The notes under the pieces: model-generated
What the model saw: only the letters and a program-made list of their open reading frames with translations
Database searches by the model: none
What the model was told of the DNA's origin: nothing
Shown: in pieces, positions 33,943 to 45,932 of the stretch
How positions within the stretch are numbered: the stretch's first letter is position 1
How the letters are laid out: each line of letters opens with the position of its first letter
Made by a program: the position numbers and the translations under genes
DNA from: Artemia franciscana
Lineage: Eukaryota > Arthropoda > Branchiopoda > Anostraca > Artemiidae
NCBI RefSeq assembly: GCF_032884065.1
Contig: NW_027062696.1
Location: 620,001 to 684,000 of the forward strand
Length of the DNA stretch: 64,000 bases
Direction of reading: 5' to 3'

Positions 33943-36074
33943 TTTTCAGCTAAAATTAAAAACATATACATATATAAAAAACGTACATTAAAAGTGTAAA
34001 TGTAACTGTATTTTTTATTCTTTATATTAAATCATTCTGCATTAAGCAGTTTATGTTATATCTAAGTCATATACAATTGACAATAATAATTGAAGCAGCA
34101 ATTAACGTTTTCTTTGGGGTGCTTCAGTTTTCTTCACAAAATTATCCAAGCTGTAGCAGTCAAGATTACATAAATCACCTAAGCTTAAACCATTTTCTGA
34201 AAATTTCATCCCTTGGACCACATATTTTAATGTTCAAAACATAGCAGAGACAATAGTACCTGAGATACATTTTATTGTCATTCAAATGTAGTTTTAAAAG
34301 CTTAAACCATTGTTTTCCTCCCATTAAATAGAAAACCTTTCATCTTCATAAAAAAAAATTGCATTTGGATACAAGCAAACTCGCAAAGCCAGAACAAAAA
34401 TAACATTCGCAGATGCATAAAATATTTAAGGTTCTCGTCCTTCAGGATAAGTCAGAAAGACCTCATTCTTCTTAAAAATGTAGTAAAAGAAAGTCAGTCT
34501 TTGCAATTAACCATGTGTTCCATTCTTATGTTTTGTCTGTTTTTGTAGTTCAGTTTAAATAATAAAAGATGTTTGTCTTTAAGCTTTGTAGGTGATGATG
34601 ATGGATCAAATAATATGACCTGAAAGTTGCTTAAATTGGAGATTATCCCAGTGGTGTCAATCGGGGAGGGGACTTTGACACCTTGAGATCCCCCCTCCAA
34701 TTTCGAGAATATCTTTTCGGAGTATTTTCACTGAAAAATACCTTTTATAGTATGTTTGTAAAAAAAAATAAAAAAATAAAAATTGTCTCCTCTAGATTCT
34801 GCAAATTGCCACCATCCTTCCCCCAAATCCCTACATTTTGTGAGTTAATGCTATTAACCCCCCCCCCCCCTAACCTGTGGTCTTCAAGCCAGTCCTGGCC
34901 GCATATCGTCTGAAAGCTCTTAGTCTTCTAAGTATGATTTTGGCTAACCTTTTCTTTTCTTTGGATAACTACTTGAGTTTGAACAGGTTCACTATTGACC
35001 TTAGTTTGCTTTGAAATGGAATTAGGTTATTCAGGTAAGTAGTAGACATTAAGCAACAATTTACCCTGCTGAGCACATTTATGAAGATGCATTTCATAAT
35101 TTTATGAAAAATCAGGGCAATGTTGGTAAAAGATTCCTTTTCTGAAATTGCTATAACTCAATTTAAATAAAACAACAAAAAGTAACACCAATTGACACCC
35201 TCTCCAACACTTTTTCTGAACATAATATTTGCTACCATTGCAATTGCATCCTGGCTCTCACGCCCCCACCTAAAAATATTCCTTGATATAAACTTATGCT
35301 ATATAATAAAATGTATGATTTTATTGGTTTTTACTTAAGTTGACATTAAGTAAGAAAATAAGCAAGGAAATTTGAGCTATAGGACAGAAATCAGACAAGA
35401 AAAAAAACAAAAGAAATGTACTACTTGATTTAATATTCAATGCTCTTTCTGCTGTCATTGCAATTGCATAACAGAGAGAGTTTACAAAACACAATATAGA
35501 ATACAACGTTTAACTATCCTGTGTTTTCTATTATTTTTCATGATTATTTCTCACCAGCAGTTGGTTCAAGATACTAAATAAAGCCAACCTGCAAAAAGAA
35601 ATAACAAAATCTCAAACTTTTCCATGTAAACTAGGTCTAAGGCTATATTTGGTTGTGTGAGGGGGGGGGGGCATGATTGAAACAGCAATGATTATTATAT
35701 TTGGGAAGCATTAAACAGGGTATCAAATGGCATATTTCTTGTTTTTGCCTATCTAAATCCTGTTATTTAATTTTAGTTAATCAACTTATTATGTAACAAA
35801 AAATCAAAGAGAGAGAAAAAAAATATAGCAATCAACTCTGTCTTTAATGTTGTTTCCAAATATAATACTTGCTCCTGGTGCAATTGTGTCCTAATGTCAC
35901 CCCCTAATGCCAGGATATGGCCTTAGGCCATATACAAAAGTTTGCTGATTTTGTTAGTGTTTATTATTATTATTATTTTTTCTTCAATTATTGATTCACT
36001 ATGGCAATTTAAAATAAAAATAACAACAAAATCACCAAACTTCTGTGCATTCTGCCTTATCCCTCTGTTCAGTA

Positions 36075-36077
<3 letters not shown>
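33943..36077. other. 5' flank of PPIH and intergenic sequence
   Basis: The putative PPIH promoter and any 5' non-coding exon should lie here, but no clear core promoter could be assigned. Near 35225-35255 and 35865-35890 there are related words (CAATTGCATCCTGG and CAATTGTGTCCTAA) suggesting an old duplicated unit. Otherwise nothing is recognised. Confidence 0.4.

Positions 36078-36151
<74 letters not shown>
36078..36151. repeat. (TA)n microsatellite
   Basis: A dinucleotide tract interrupted once by GT at 36137-36138. Confidence 0.95.
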
Positions 36152-36174
36152 GCCTACAGCTATATCCAGGAACA

Positions 36175-37145
36175 GAGAGGAAGACTTACATCTCAGAAAT
36201 TCTGAGATAGCGATTTTCTTCAAAATAGTCCAAAGAACATATAACAATGCCTCTAGGGCCAAAACAAACCCCAGCATCCAGAGGATGAGGTTGTAAGTTA
36301 TGCCTTATAGGCATATGAGGTTTTTATGGAAGGGATGGTCATACAAACTTTAGATAGGGCTTATTTTATTTAAAATTGGAAGTTATAGTGCCCTTTTTAA
36401 GAGTTGAAAGTGATTTAAGAGCAAACAGTCCCCAATAATTTCCCAAAACACCTTCAATCAAAATTTAGAGATATCAATTGTTCATTGCAGCTGAATGGTC
36501 TATAAATTATGTCTGTTAGGAAGACAACCCTCCCCTTCCTCCACAGCTCTCAGGGCAAGGGTACTAACCTATATTCTGGGACTTTTCTGGTTGCATATGC
36601 TTTGGAGGGCACTTATTGGACTGGTAATCAGAAGTTCTATTGTTTTTTTTTAAGAGTCAAAGTGACCAGAGTGCAGCTACTCCCCCTCCCATAGTCACAA
36701 ACATGACATGTTTTCCCAAGTATCATCTCATAGAAATTTTTAGACAGTCCTTTTATTCAAAACAGTCCAAATATCATGTAACAAGGCTTTTAAGGTTGAT
36801 AAAAATCACCAGAACCTGGGGGGCAAAGGTTGTAAGTTATGGCCCTGCAATATGTAAGGTTCTTACGGAAGGGATGGTTGTGTAAACTTTAGAGGGGGCT
36901 CATTTGGTTGAAATTGGAAGTTCTTGTTCCCTTTTAAGAGTCAAAAGTGATGGAGGTCAACTAGTCCCTTACCCCCAAGTACTCATCTTTTCACTAAGCA
37001 CATCTGATTGAAATTGTTTGATAGACATTTTGTTTAAATTAGTCCAAAGGACATTTAACATTGTCTCCAGGGTTGACACAGCCCCCCAGATCCCTGAGAA
37101 AGGGCTTTAAGTTATTTATCAATGCTGATTTGGGGTAGTCATATG
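36175..37145 (+). repeat. Divergent tandem array B (GGAGGGCAACTAG-type units)
   Basis: At least three units about 280 bp apart. Each has a CAAAATTTAGAGAT-like word followed by TTTGTTCA/TTTATTCA and a TAGTCCAAA word (near 36450, 36738 and 37010). Each also has GTAAGTTATG, then GGAAGGGATGGT and TAAACTTTAGAGGGGGC. They are related to arrays A and C. Confidence 0.65.
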
Positions 37146-38094
37146 CTTGGTAGATTTTTTGATTCTATATTTGTTTATTTTTGGTTTAATGGAGTTCATT
37201 GCTTTTCTTTGAAAAACTTATTTTGTGGATTTTTTTAAAATTAATATTTAAAAAAAGCATAAAATTTGGGAATCAAATCGTAGACTATTATTCTTGGTAA
37301 AACTGTAGAGATTCTGGAAGGAAACACTATAAAACAAAAACAGTACCTTTTTTTCAATTTGTAATTTCATGCTTGTTTTATTGGTTACAAAACTTACTTT
37401 AAGCATAAAGAAGAGCACCAAAATAGTATTAAAAATTCCATTATTATAGTTTCATAGCATTTCCTTCTGCATACCATACTGGGATTTGCAATGGTAGTGA
37501 TTAGGGTAAATTTACATATATTCACATAATTTAGCCAGGAAGAAAGTGAACAGATCATTTGATACCTCTTTTATGGTCTTTCCAAATTCAATAATTACTC
37601 CCAGGGAAAATTCCATTTTGAGCCTTTAATAGGACCCCAAAAGGTAATTTATTAGGTCTACCTTATCTTACAGTTTATAGAATGTGACATAAATGTAAAA
37701 AAATTAAAATCTAATAACATATAAAAATTAGCTTCTAAACACAGTCTAAAATAATTCTCTGTGATTATTCAGTTCCCCATTATAACAAAGAACAAAAAGA
37801 AAAAAAAAGATAATGCATTAGTGTTACCTATGCAAAAATTTAATTTTCCTTGCTGTTCAAGGTAGAGGCTGTAACAGCTGTAAGTTTCCTATTTAGGTTT
37901 TTCAACAATGGATATTCTAATGGTGTATTTTTAGTTTTGCTGAGATACCTTTTTCTATGGATGTGGGGCACATTTGAAGAATTCCTGCAAGTTCTTAAAA
38001 AAAAATTACTACTAAAACTATGAAAATAGTAATTCCCATTCTTGATTAAGCTAAAAATGACATTTTTTATCACAAGAAAACTTAAGAGATGTAT
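37146..38094. other. Intergenic, nothing firm
   Basis: At 37170-37260 there is similarity to the right arm of the inverted repeat near 2290-2345 (TTTTCTTTGAAAAACTT). No gene was seen. Confidence 0.4.
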
Positions 38095-38970
38095 TGTAAT
38101 CTAACACAGGACTTGGCCTACTCAAGAGATCTATTACAAGCAGATCCCCCAAAGTCTTTCTTAAACTTTATAAGGCTGATTTGCTGATGATTCCAAGCTT
38201 TTTGGTCTAGCACACAGCTTAAGCCTTCAAGCCAATCTCATCCATATCAATGAATGGGCTGAAGAGTGGCTACTGTCATTCAACATCAGCAAATGCTATG
38301 CATTGCACTTTGGACCAAAGGATGAACACACAGTGTACTCAATGTGGGTTCCTAACAAGCAAACAAGGGTTGATCTTCATACCCACAATAAAGAAAGGGA
38401 CTTAGATGTACTTGTTGATAATCAGCTCAAGTTTCACTCCCACATAAGGAATCTAATACAAGACTTGACCTACTCAAGAGACCTATTACAAGCAGATCCC
38501 GCAGAGTCTTTCTTAAACTTTATAAGGCCAACATTACACCCAACATTGACTTTGGAAACTGCATGGCTGCTCCCCAATACAAAGGCAACACAAGACTTCT
38601 TCAGGGCATGCAGAGGTGTTCTGCCAAGGTTATAGATGGGCTGAAAGACCTCCTCTACAATGAAAGACTTAAAAAACTCAAACTACCTATTCTGGTGTAC
38701 CACCACAGACAAGGTGACACACTGCTTACCAACAAACTCTAATGACACATCTAGTCTCCTCAACCTGAACAAGTTCTACCAATCCTATACAAGAGGTCAT
38801 TCAAGAAACTTTCTAAATGCCACATGAACACAAGAATTTGCTAAGCTTCTTCTCCAAAAGAATTGTCAATGACTGGAATTCCCTCTTGAAGTCTGTCTAC
38901 AGTGTCAGCAACTTCACTTGTAACATTCAAGAAGTCACTGTATAACAAGTGGTCATGCAGGAAGTGGAAA
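38095..38970 (+). pseudogene. LINE reverse-transcriptase fragment (CR1/L2-like)
   Basis: Around 38175, after a frameshift, ADDSKLFG represents the catalytic (F/Y)ADD box. Then come IHINEWAEEWL and, in the 110-codon frame at 38303, the thumb-like KERDLDVLVDNQLKFHSHI. Near 38860, KRIVNDWNSLLKSV is the usual C-terminal RVVNDWNSLP motif. A block of about 60 bp at 38100-38160 (TACTCAAGAGATCTATTACA) repeats at 38467-38530, so the copy is rearranged. Several stops show it is dead. Confidence 0.78.
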
Positions 38971-40428
38971 CACTGCTGTCATGATCCATATTAGTAACAT
39001 GTGTCAGCCATCATCACTCACAGAGCAACACAGATCCATTGAACCTTATTGCTCTGAAGTGCAAATTAAGGTAATTAAGGTAAGGTATTCTTAAGTTTTT
39101 AGTTACTCTGTGCTGTTTTGAGCCTTTCTGATGGTTCAAAATTGAATTTGCTGCAGAAGCAATTTTTGAACCTGAAAAGAGTAGGGTAAGATACCCAGTA
39201 CTCAGCCAGGTAATCTACTCTTTAATAGCTGAATCACTATAAAATGTCAATCATACTACCTAGAAAATAAATTGCTTCACCACTGAATGTGTCATAATCT
39301 TCTTAACAAGTAGCCTATGTGATAAGCTTGAATATTTTAAATATATATGTCACTCCCAATTTCAAATATAACAATAGACAACAGTGGAGCCTAATCTAGG
39401 AAATAAATTTAAAGCTTGAATATAATTTTAGACAATGTTGGGTAATCTTTGACACTGGATCTTAAAGTTGTAACAACATATCCTAATCATAGACATATGC
39501 TAGTAAACCTTGATTATGTTTAGACTAAGAAAAGCATCAAGAGACAGAAAAACTGTATTTAAATAGGCTAGGGTGTAGGGGCAACTAAAGCTTAAATTCA
39601 AATGTTTGAAACCAGATGTCTTCCAAGATTATACTAAATCAATCCCAACTGTATCTAATCCTATACACATAAGGTCCAAGATTAGGAGCCTGCTGTGTAT
39701 GCACAGGAAATATACTTAATAATCAAAATATCTGACCAAGACTAGCAATGACCATTTCTTCCGAGATTTAATTATGTGAATGATTAGGCTAAATGTTTAC
39801 TGTGGTTAGCTGCTGCCTATACTTGGAAAGAATATAAAAAAACATGCATCAAGTGGTGTCTACATCCCCTACCTAAAGAAACAATAAAATTATTAGAAAA
39901 AAAGTGAAGACTTGCCTGGATTCTTGCTCAGGCAGCTAAATTTGGGATGTAGATGCGTTAACTAGCCTAGTTTCATTAATGAGTCAAGCACAACAGCCGT
40001 TAAAGGTAGCAGAGCTCCTTAATTGCTATTCTTAGCTTTCTGTGAATTAAGGAGCCAAGTTTATCTGTCAGAAGCCACAAGGCTAGTGCTACTTTATAGG
40101 CATCTACTTTAGAATCTTATTAGCGGTAAAATATAGTCTAGAATAAAGTTACAACCTAAACTAAAATGAGGCGAGAGTTTTAGGTTTTTGCCATTTCTAT
40201 ACCAGCGTTGTTGATAAAAGATATTAAATAAGTACATTCGTTTTTTGTTATAGCTTAAACAATTTACCAATGAGATATATTATTTCGAATGCTATTTGAG
40301 TTTTTGTATTTGGATGTATTACCCTGATGTATTATTTCTGTATTAATATGTTTATGGTTTTACCCACCATAGCCAAGGCTACTCTAATCTTTTTACTTTC
40401 GACCTCTAGTTGATTCTCTTAACTCCTG
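38971..40428. other. Intergenic, nothing recognised
   Basis: AT-rich sequence with no gene, RNA or structured repeat that I can support. Confidence 0.5.
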
Positions 40429-40523
40429 TTAAACAATTGGTGGTTACGAACTATAGTATGGACCCGGCTAAATAGCAACCGAAACTCTAAAAAGCGGAAT
40501 TTTTATCCCAGTGTTTACGTTAA

Positions 40524-43094
40524 CCCTTTAAGTCCGGATGTCCTTTTAAAAGGACAAGCACGCTTGATTGGTAGCAATGATTCGTGTATGGTTTCAATCG
40601 GCATATACCATCTCTTATATGATTCAACAGTTCAAGACTTTTCAACAAGATGTCGCACAAGGCGGTGTGACATTCGGTTCAGTTGCTAGGCCAAGATTGG
40701 TGAGAGAGGTCCAAAAACGGGTGAAAGGTGGGTATTGATTAAAATATTATTAAAATTATTAAATGACTTTCAATAATTCTAGAAAAAAATCAGAGTGTAG
40801 TTGGATAGTGTTAAATTAGAATTTGATAAGAGACTAGGATCCAACGGTAACAATGCTGGTGTATGAAGTAGTTTCTGACAAGCTGTCCTTTTGAAAGGAC
40901 ACCCGTCCGTAAGGGTCAAAACTTGACGGCTATTTCATGAAAGAACATCGAAGGAAAATAATAAGTGTATTTAATATATTTGAATATGTTTTAACGAATT
41001 TATATCCAAAGTATATTTCAAGATGGGTGACAAGTTTAAGAAGGCATTGAAGAAGTCACGAAACTTGCGCACTCGGCGAAATTTCGAACCAGAACAAGCC
41101 CTAGAAACGTGTATGGAACTACAAGATGGAGACGTTCCCGAGATGTTGGATCTTTCAGATTACGGTGATGACGAGAGTGATAGCCAGTATTTACCGCTGA
41201 TTAACGCTTCTGGGACCGATATGAGACAGCCCCCCTCCCGATAACTTTCTTGAGTCCCATGATCTTGAAGAACCTGGGCCCTCTACTAGCTCTTGACCCT
41301 CTAATAGCTCCGATAGGGCCACTGGAGATCAGCAACCTTCAGCCAAAAAAGGAAAACCGACGAAATATGGGCGAATACAAGTGGTGTTACAAGGACTTCT
41401 AACCTTACATTGAATATCAGCAAGTTATATGTGCATAAATTCCCCCATCAACAGAGTCCATGTCCCCAGCCGGATATTTTTCTGTGTTTTTCTCTGATGT
41501 AATGACTGATAAGATTTTGTTAGAGACAAATCGCTATGCAATGACGAAGGACAACAAATTCATCCATGTCACAAAACAAGAGATTTACTCTTACCTTTCA
41601 ATAACTCTCTACATGGGAATAATAAGATTGCCTAGCTACAAGCTCTACTGGGAGAAAGAGCTGAACTATACTCTCGTCTCTGGAAAGATGTCCCGAGACA
41701 GTTTCACATTGATCCGAAGGTAATTGTACTTCAATGACAACAGTAAGTACAAGCCAAAAACAGATCCTGGACATGATCGTTTGTTCAAGGCGAGGCCCAT
41801 AGTTGACCTGCTGCAAGAAAATTTGATGATCTGTTATGTGGCTGTCTCTCCAAAACAAGCCGCACAAGTGGGGGTTCAAAGTATTTACTCGAGCTGGAAG
41901 TAGTGGGAGCACGTATAACATCGAAATTTACCAAGGCCGAGGAACTGTGGAAGCTGGTCCCTTCGGTCTTGGTGGAAATGTTGTTGTGAGCTCTTGAGAT
42001 CCCTGGAGCCCAAAGCGGGGCCCAAGATATCTTTCAACAATTTGTTTTCAAGCGTAGACCTTGTCGTTCATCTGAAGGAGATTAAATATGATTGGGTGGG
42101 GACTATTCGTCAGAACCGTATTTTAGGATGCGAACTGATGGAAGAAAAGGAAATGAAACGGTTTTGTATGGGAAACGTCGACTGGAGAGTTGAAAAATCG
42201 ACAGAAGTTTGCTTGGTGCGCTGGTATGATAACAAAGCGGTCACATTTGTGTCGAATTACGTTGCAGTTGAGCCCAAGGATACCTGTAGACGTTAGGTCT
42301 CCTCCGAGAATAGATACGTGGAAATCGAAAGGCCCGCAGTGATCAAAGGGTACAACAAGCACATGGGTGGCGTGGATTAGGTTGATATGCTTATTGAGCT
42401 CTATCGCTCAAACCTGAAGGCAAGACAGTGGTAAATGCACATATTCTACTACGTTCTTAACAGTGCAGTAGTCAATGCCTGGCTAATTTATCGTCGTCAC
42501 TGCTGGCAGTCCAATGCTTCCTCTACTGCTGGCAGTCCAATGTTCCTCTACTGAAGCTCAAAACCATCATTGCATGCTCTCTCGAATATTTCAACACACC
42601 CCGAACGCGCCCTGGTAGACCATTATCTCTGGAAACCGAAGGTACTCCTCCACGAAAAATATCTACACAGCCTACCCCCCCCCCCCTACAGACGAGCATC
42701 ATGACGGGTACAACCATTTTCTTGAGTTCAGAAAAGATCAAAAACGCTGCCGAATTTCTCAGAGGAATACAAAAATACTGTGTAGCAAGTACCTTTAGAT
42801 TGCACTGTGCCTTGTTCCCAAGAGGAACTGTTTTCTCTCCTACCACAGGAGGTGAACTCTTTTTTACTTTTGTAGCAGTTACTAGTTTTGTCTGATACAA
42901 AAATACATGGCATTATATGAAAAGAATACTCCACTAAGGACAGATGTTCTTTTAAAAGGACATGACGGATCTCGACCCCTGAACCAGATACCGAAAATGT
43001 GACTTCAAATTCGAGTTCAGTGATTTTTTTTCATCTAGAAACATCCTTCAAATATTTTTTTTCCTATCGATTTCATAATTCAGTACTTAAAGGG
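40524..43094 (+). mobile_element. piggyBac-superfamily DNA transposon
   Basis: The element is flanked by TTAA on both sides (40520-40523 and 43095-43098). It starts CCCTTTAAGT and ends with the exact inverted copy ACTTAAAGGG. Inside each end sits an 18-bp palindrome (TGTCCTTTTAAAAGGACA at 40539-40556; one mismatch at 42945-42962), with a third at 40884-40901. TTAA target, CCC termini and the enclosed transposase identify piggyBac. It interrupts foldback copy F5, so it is younger than that copy. Confidence 0.92.
41023..42855 (+). pseudogene. piggyBac transposase pseudogene
   Basis: It starts MGDKFKKALKK. A DDE_Tnp_1_7 domain follows with frame breaks: SPAGYFSVFFSDVM, LYMGIIRLPSYKLYW, MSRDSFTLIRR, then HKWGFKVFTRAGSSGSTYN and VEAGPFGLGGNVVV. 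Then come FNNLFSSVDLVVHLKEIKYD, VGTIRQNRILGC and YNKHMGGVD. The C-terminal Cys-rich tail ends KRNCFLSYH in a third frame. Defects: a frameshift after 41240; stops at 41720 and after GVD; and a shortened region between LLQENL and HKWGF where the first catalytic Asp lies. The second catalytic motif reads NNLF where piggyBac has DNLF/DNWF. It is certainly inactive. Confidence 0.88.
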
Positions 43095-43665
43095 TTAAAG
43101 AATCTCATTTTAATGCTGATTTTAAATATATAAGTTTCACCAAGTTTAGTCTTACACATCAAAAGTTACGGGCCTGAGAACATTTGCCTTATTTTAGAAA
43201 ATAGGGTAAAAACTCCTTAAGAGTCATAGAATTTTAACGAAAATCATACCATCAAATTCAGCATATCAGAAAACCGCACTGTAGAAGTTTCAAGGTCTTA
43301 TCTACAAAAATGTGGAACTTTTTTTTTTTTTGTCAGAAGACAGATCACGGATGAGTGTTTATCGGTTTTTGTTATTTTTCCCCCATGGGTGTTCGTATTG
43401 ACCTAGCGGTCCTAGAATGCCACAAGAGGGCTCATTCTAACAGAAACTAAAAGTTTTAGTGGTATTTTTAAGTAACCAAAACATTGAAGGCTACCTAGGC
43501 CCCCTCCCACGCTCATTTTTCCCAAAGTCACCGGATCAAAATTTTGAGATAGCCATTTTGATCAATATAGTCAAATAACCTAATAACTATGTCTTTGGGG
43601 ACCACTTAATCCCCAGCAGTCCCTGGAGGGGGGCTGCAAGTAACAAATTTGGATCTTTGTTTACA

Positions 43666-44701
43666 TTAAATAAGAAAAACAAGTTTTTTTAAATGAAAGT
43701 AAGGAGCAACATTAAAACTTAAAACGAACAGAAATTACTCCGTATATGAAAGGGGCTTTTCCTCCTCAACGCCTCGCTCTTTACGCTAATGTTTGACTCT
43801 TTCTATTAACTCTATTTTTAAAACAGCAAGAAACTTTAGCGTAAAGAGCGGGGCGTTGAGGAGGAAAATGTGGAATTTCGCATTTTTGCCAGAAGACAGA
43901 TCAGAGGATGCGTGTTTATTTGTTTGTTTTTTTCCCCAGGTGTGATCGTGTCGACTGAGTGGTCCTAGAATGTCGCAAGAGGACTCATTCTAACGGAAAT
44001 TAAAAGTTCTAGTGCCCTTTTTAAGTGACCAAAAAATTGGAGGGCACCTAGGCCCCTCCCACGCTCATTTTCCCCAAAAGTCACCGGATCAGAATTCTGA
44101 GATAGCCATATTATTCACCATAGTCGAAAAACCTAATAACTGTGTCCTTAGGGATGACTTACTCCCCCGCAGTCCCCGTGGGAGGGGCTGTAAGTTACAA
44201 ACTTTGAACTGTGTTTAAATATAGTAATGGTTACTGGGAAGTGTACAGACGTTTTCAGGGGGATTTTTTTGTTTAGAGGGGAGATTTCAGGAGGGGGGTA
44301 CGTGGGAGGATATTTCCATGGAGAAACTTGTCATGGGGGAAAAGAATTTCAATGAAGGGGGCACAGGATTTTCTAGCATTATTTGAAAAAACAATAAAAA
44401 AATAGCTTGAAACTTCTACAATAAAGTTATCTGATACGCTGAATCTGATGGTGTGATTTTCGTTAAGATTGTATGAATTTTAGGGGTGTTTTCCCCTATT
44501 TTCTAAAATGAGGCAAATTTTCTCAGGTTCGTAACTTTTGATGGATATAACTGGTCTTGATGAAACTTATATATTTAAAATAAGCGTTAAAATGCAATTT
44601 TTTTGATGCAACTATTGGTATCAAAATTCCATTTTTTAGAGTTTCGGTTACTGTTGAGCCGGGTCGCTCCTTATTACAGTTCGTTACTATGAACTGTTTG
44701 A
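43666..44701 (+). mobile_element. Foldback family F, inner copy F6
   Basis: It starts TTAAATAAGAAAAACAAG and carries the left arm of the giant hairpin with a shortened right arm. Its middle (about 43867-44400) is inverted relative to other copies, and it ends with TATGAACTGTTTGA. It sits in F5 with no target duplication, which fixes both termini of the family. The host junction is A|T. Confidence 0.8.
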
Positions 44702-44911
44702 TATAGTAATGGTTATTGGGAAGTGTAAAGACGTTTTCAGGAGGACTTTTTCACGTGGAGGCAGAGGGGGGGGGGGTCCGGTTGAGACGGTTACGTTGGA
44801 GGATCTTTCCATGGAGGAATTTATCACGAGGGTATAGAGTTTCTATGAAAGGGGCGCAGGATTTTTTAACATTATGAAAAAATTAAAAAATAAATGAAAA
44901 AGAGTTTTTTC

Positions 44912-45351
44912 AACTAGAAGTAAGTAGCAACAATAAAAATTTAAACAAAAAAGAAATTATTACGTATATAAGGGGGTTCGTCTCCTCCTCAATGCCTCGC
45001 TCTTTATGCTAAAGTATTTTTAGCAATTTCAATTATTTATTCTACGGCCTTTGTGACTCAGGGGTCAATCTGAAAGAATTTGGACAAAATTCAAGCTTTA
45101 GTCAAAAGAGCAAGGTATTGACGAGAAGTAAGGTACTTACTAGAGGTAAGGAGCAGCAATAAAAATTAAAACAAAAAAGAAATTATTAAGTATATAAGGG
45201 GGTTCGTCTCCTCCTCAATGCCTCGCTCTTTATGCTAAAGTATTTTTAGCAATTTCAATTATTTATTCTACGGCCTTTGTGACTCAGGGGTCATTCTGAA
45301 AGAATTTGGACAATATTCAAGCTTTAGTCAAAAGAGCGAGGTATTGACGAG
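44912..45351. repeat. 226-bp tandem duplication
   Basis: The block 44912-45125 recurs at 45138-45351 with few changes. It contains GGGGGTTCGTCTCCTCCTCA, TGCCTCGCTCTTTATGC and ACGGCCTTTGTGACTCAGGG. It is a local duplication inside foldback copy F5. Confidence 0.85.
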
Positions 45352-45876
45352 GGGGCAAATCTTCTCAAGTACGTAACAAAAATATACAAATATAGAAGTA
45401 CGTTGCGTAAGTTAATCCGTAAGTCTAATAAGTAAAGTCTGTAAAGTCTAATGCCGTATCCTTTACCTTTACCTTTTTTACCTCCGCCTCCAATCATTTT
45501 TTTCAAAATCGTCCGATTAAAACTATGAGAAAGCCATTTAGCCAAAAAAAATGAATATGCAAATTTTGTTTTAATTATTTATGTGCGGTGAGCCAAAATC
45601 AAAACATGCATTAATTCAAAAACTTTCAGAAATTAAATTAAAAAAAACAAGTTTTTTTCAAATGATTCCTTTGAACACATGGTAGAAATTCTGCAGGAAA
45701 TTAAGGATTCATGCAGATAATTCTTGGCAGGGGGGCATGTCTATATGCCGTATTACCATGAAGGCCCCCTAAGACCCACCAAGGAATTTGCATTAATTAT
45801 AATGTAGGCTTTGTTAAAGCAGTTCTGTAGGATCCCTTGCTTGAAAATGGGTACAGTTGCAATTGATAATGAATAG

Positions 45877-45932
45877 CTGCAAATGCATAACAGGGTATAA
45901 CTGCAAATGCATAACAGGGTATAACTGCAAAT
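45877..45932. repeat. 24-bp tandem repeat, 2.3 copies
   Basis: The unit is CTGCAAATGCATAACAGGG followed by TATAA. Two perfect copies and a partial third lie downstream of the xylosyltransferase stop codon. Confidence 0.9.

Larger units (their letters stand above)
40429..45659 (-). mobile_element. Foldback family F, outer copy F5 (split by two insertions)
   Basis: A minus-strand copy. Its 3' end is at 40429-40519, with CCCGGCTAAATAGCAACC and AACTCTAAAAAGCGGAATTT. It resumes at 43095 after a piggyBac insertion, is broken again at 43666-44701 by another family member, and continues to about 45659. Removing the second insert joins GTTTACA to TATAGTAATGG, exactly the family sequence. The 5' giant hairpin is absent. 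The 5' portion carries a 226-bp tandem duplication (44912-45351). Confidence 0.75.

Noticed and set aside
37840-38073. Minus-strand frame as an upstream exon of PPIH
   Set aside because: No cyclophilin similarity and an in-frame stop before the PPIH ATG; any upstream PPIH exon would be non-coding.
42523-42900. 125-codon minus-strand frame in the piggyBac element
   Set aside because: Antisense to the transposase C-terminus, where the plus strand carries the KRNCFLSYH tail.
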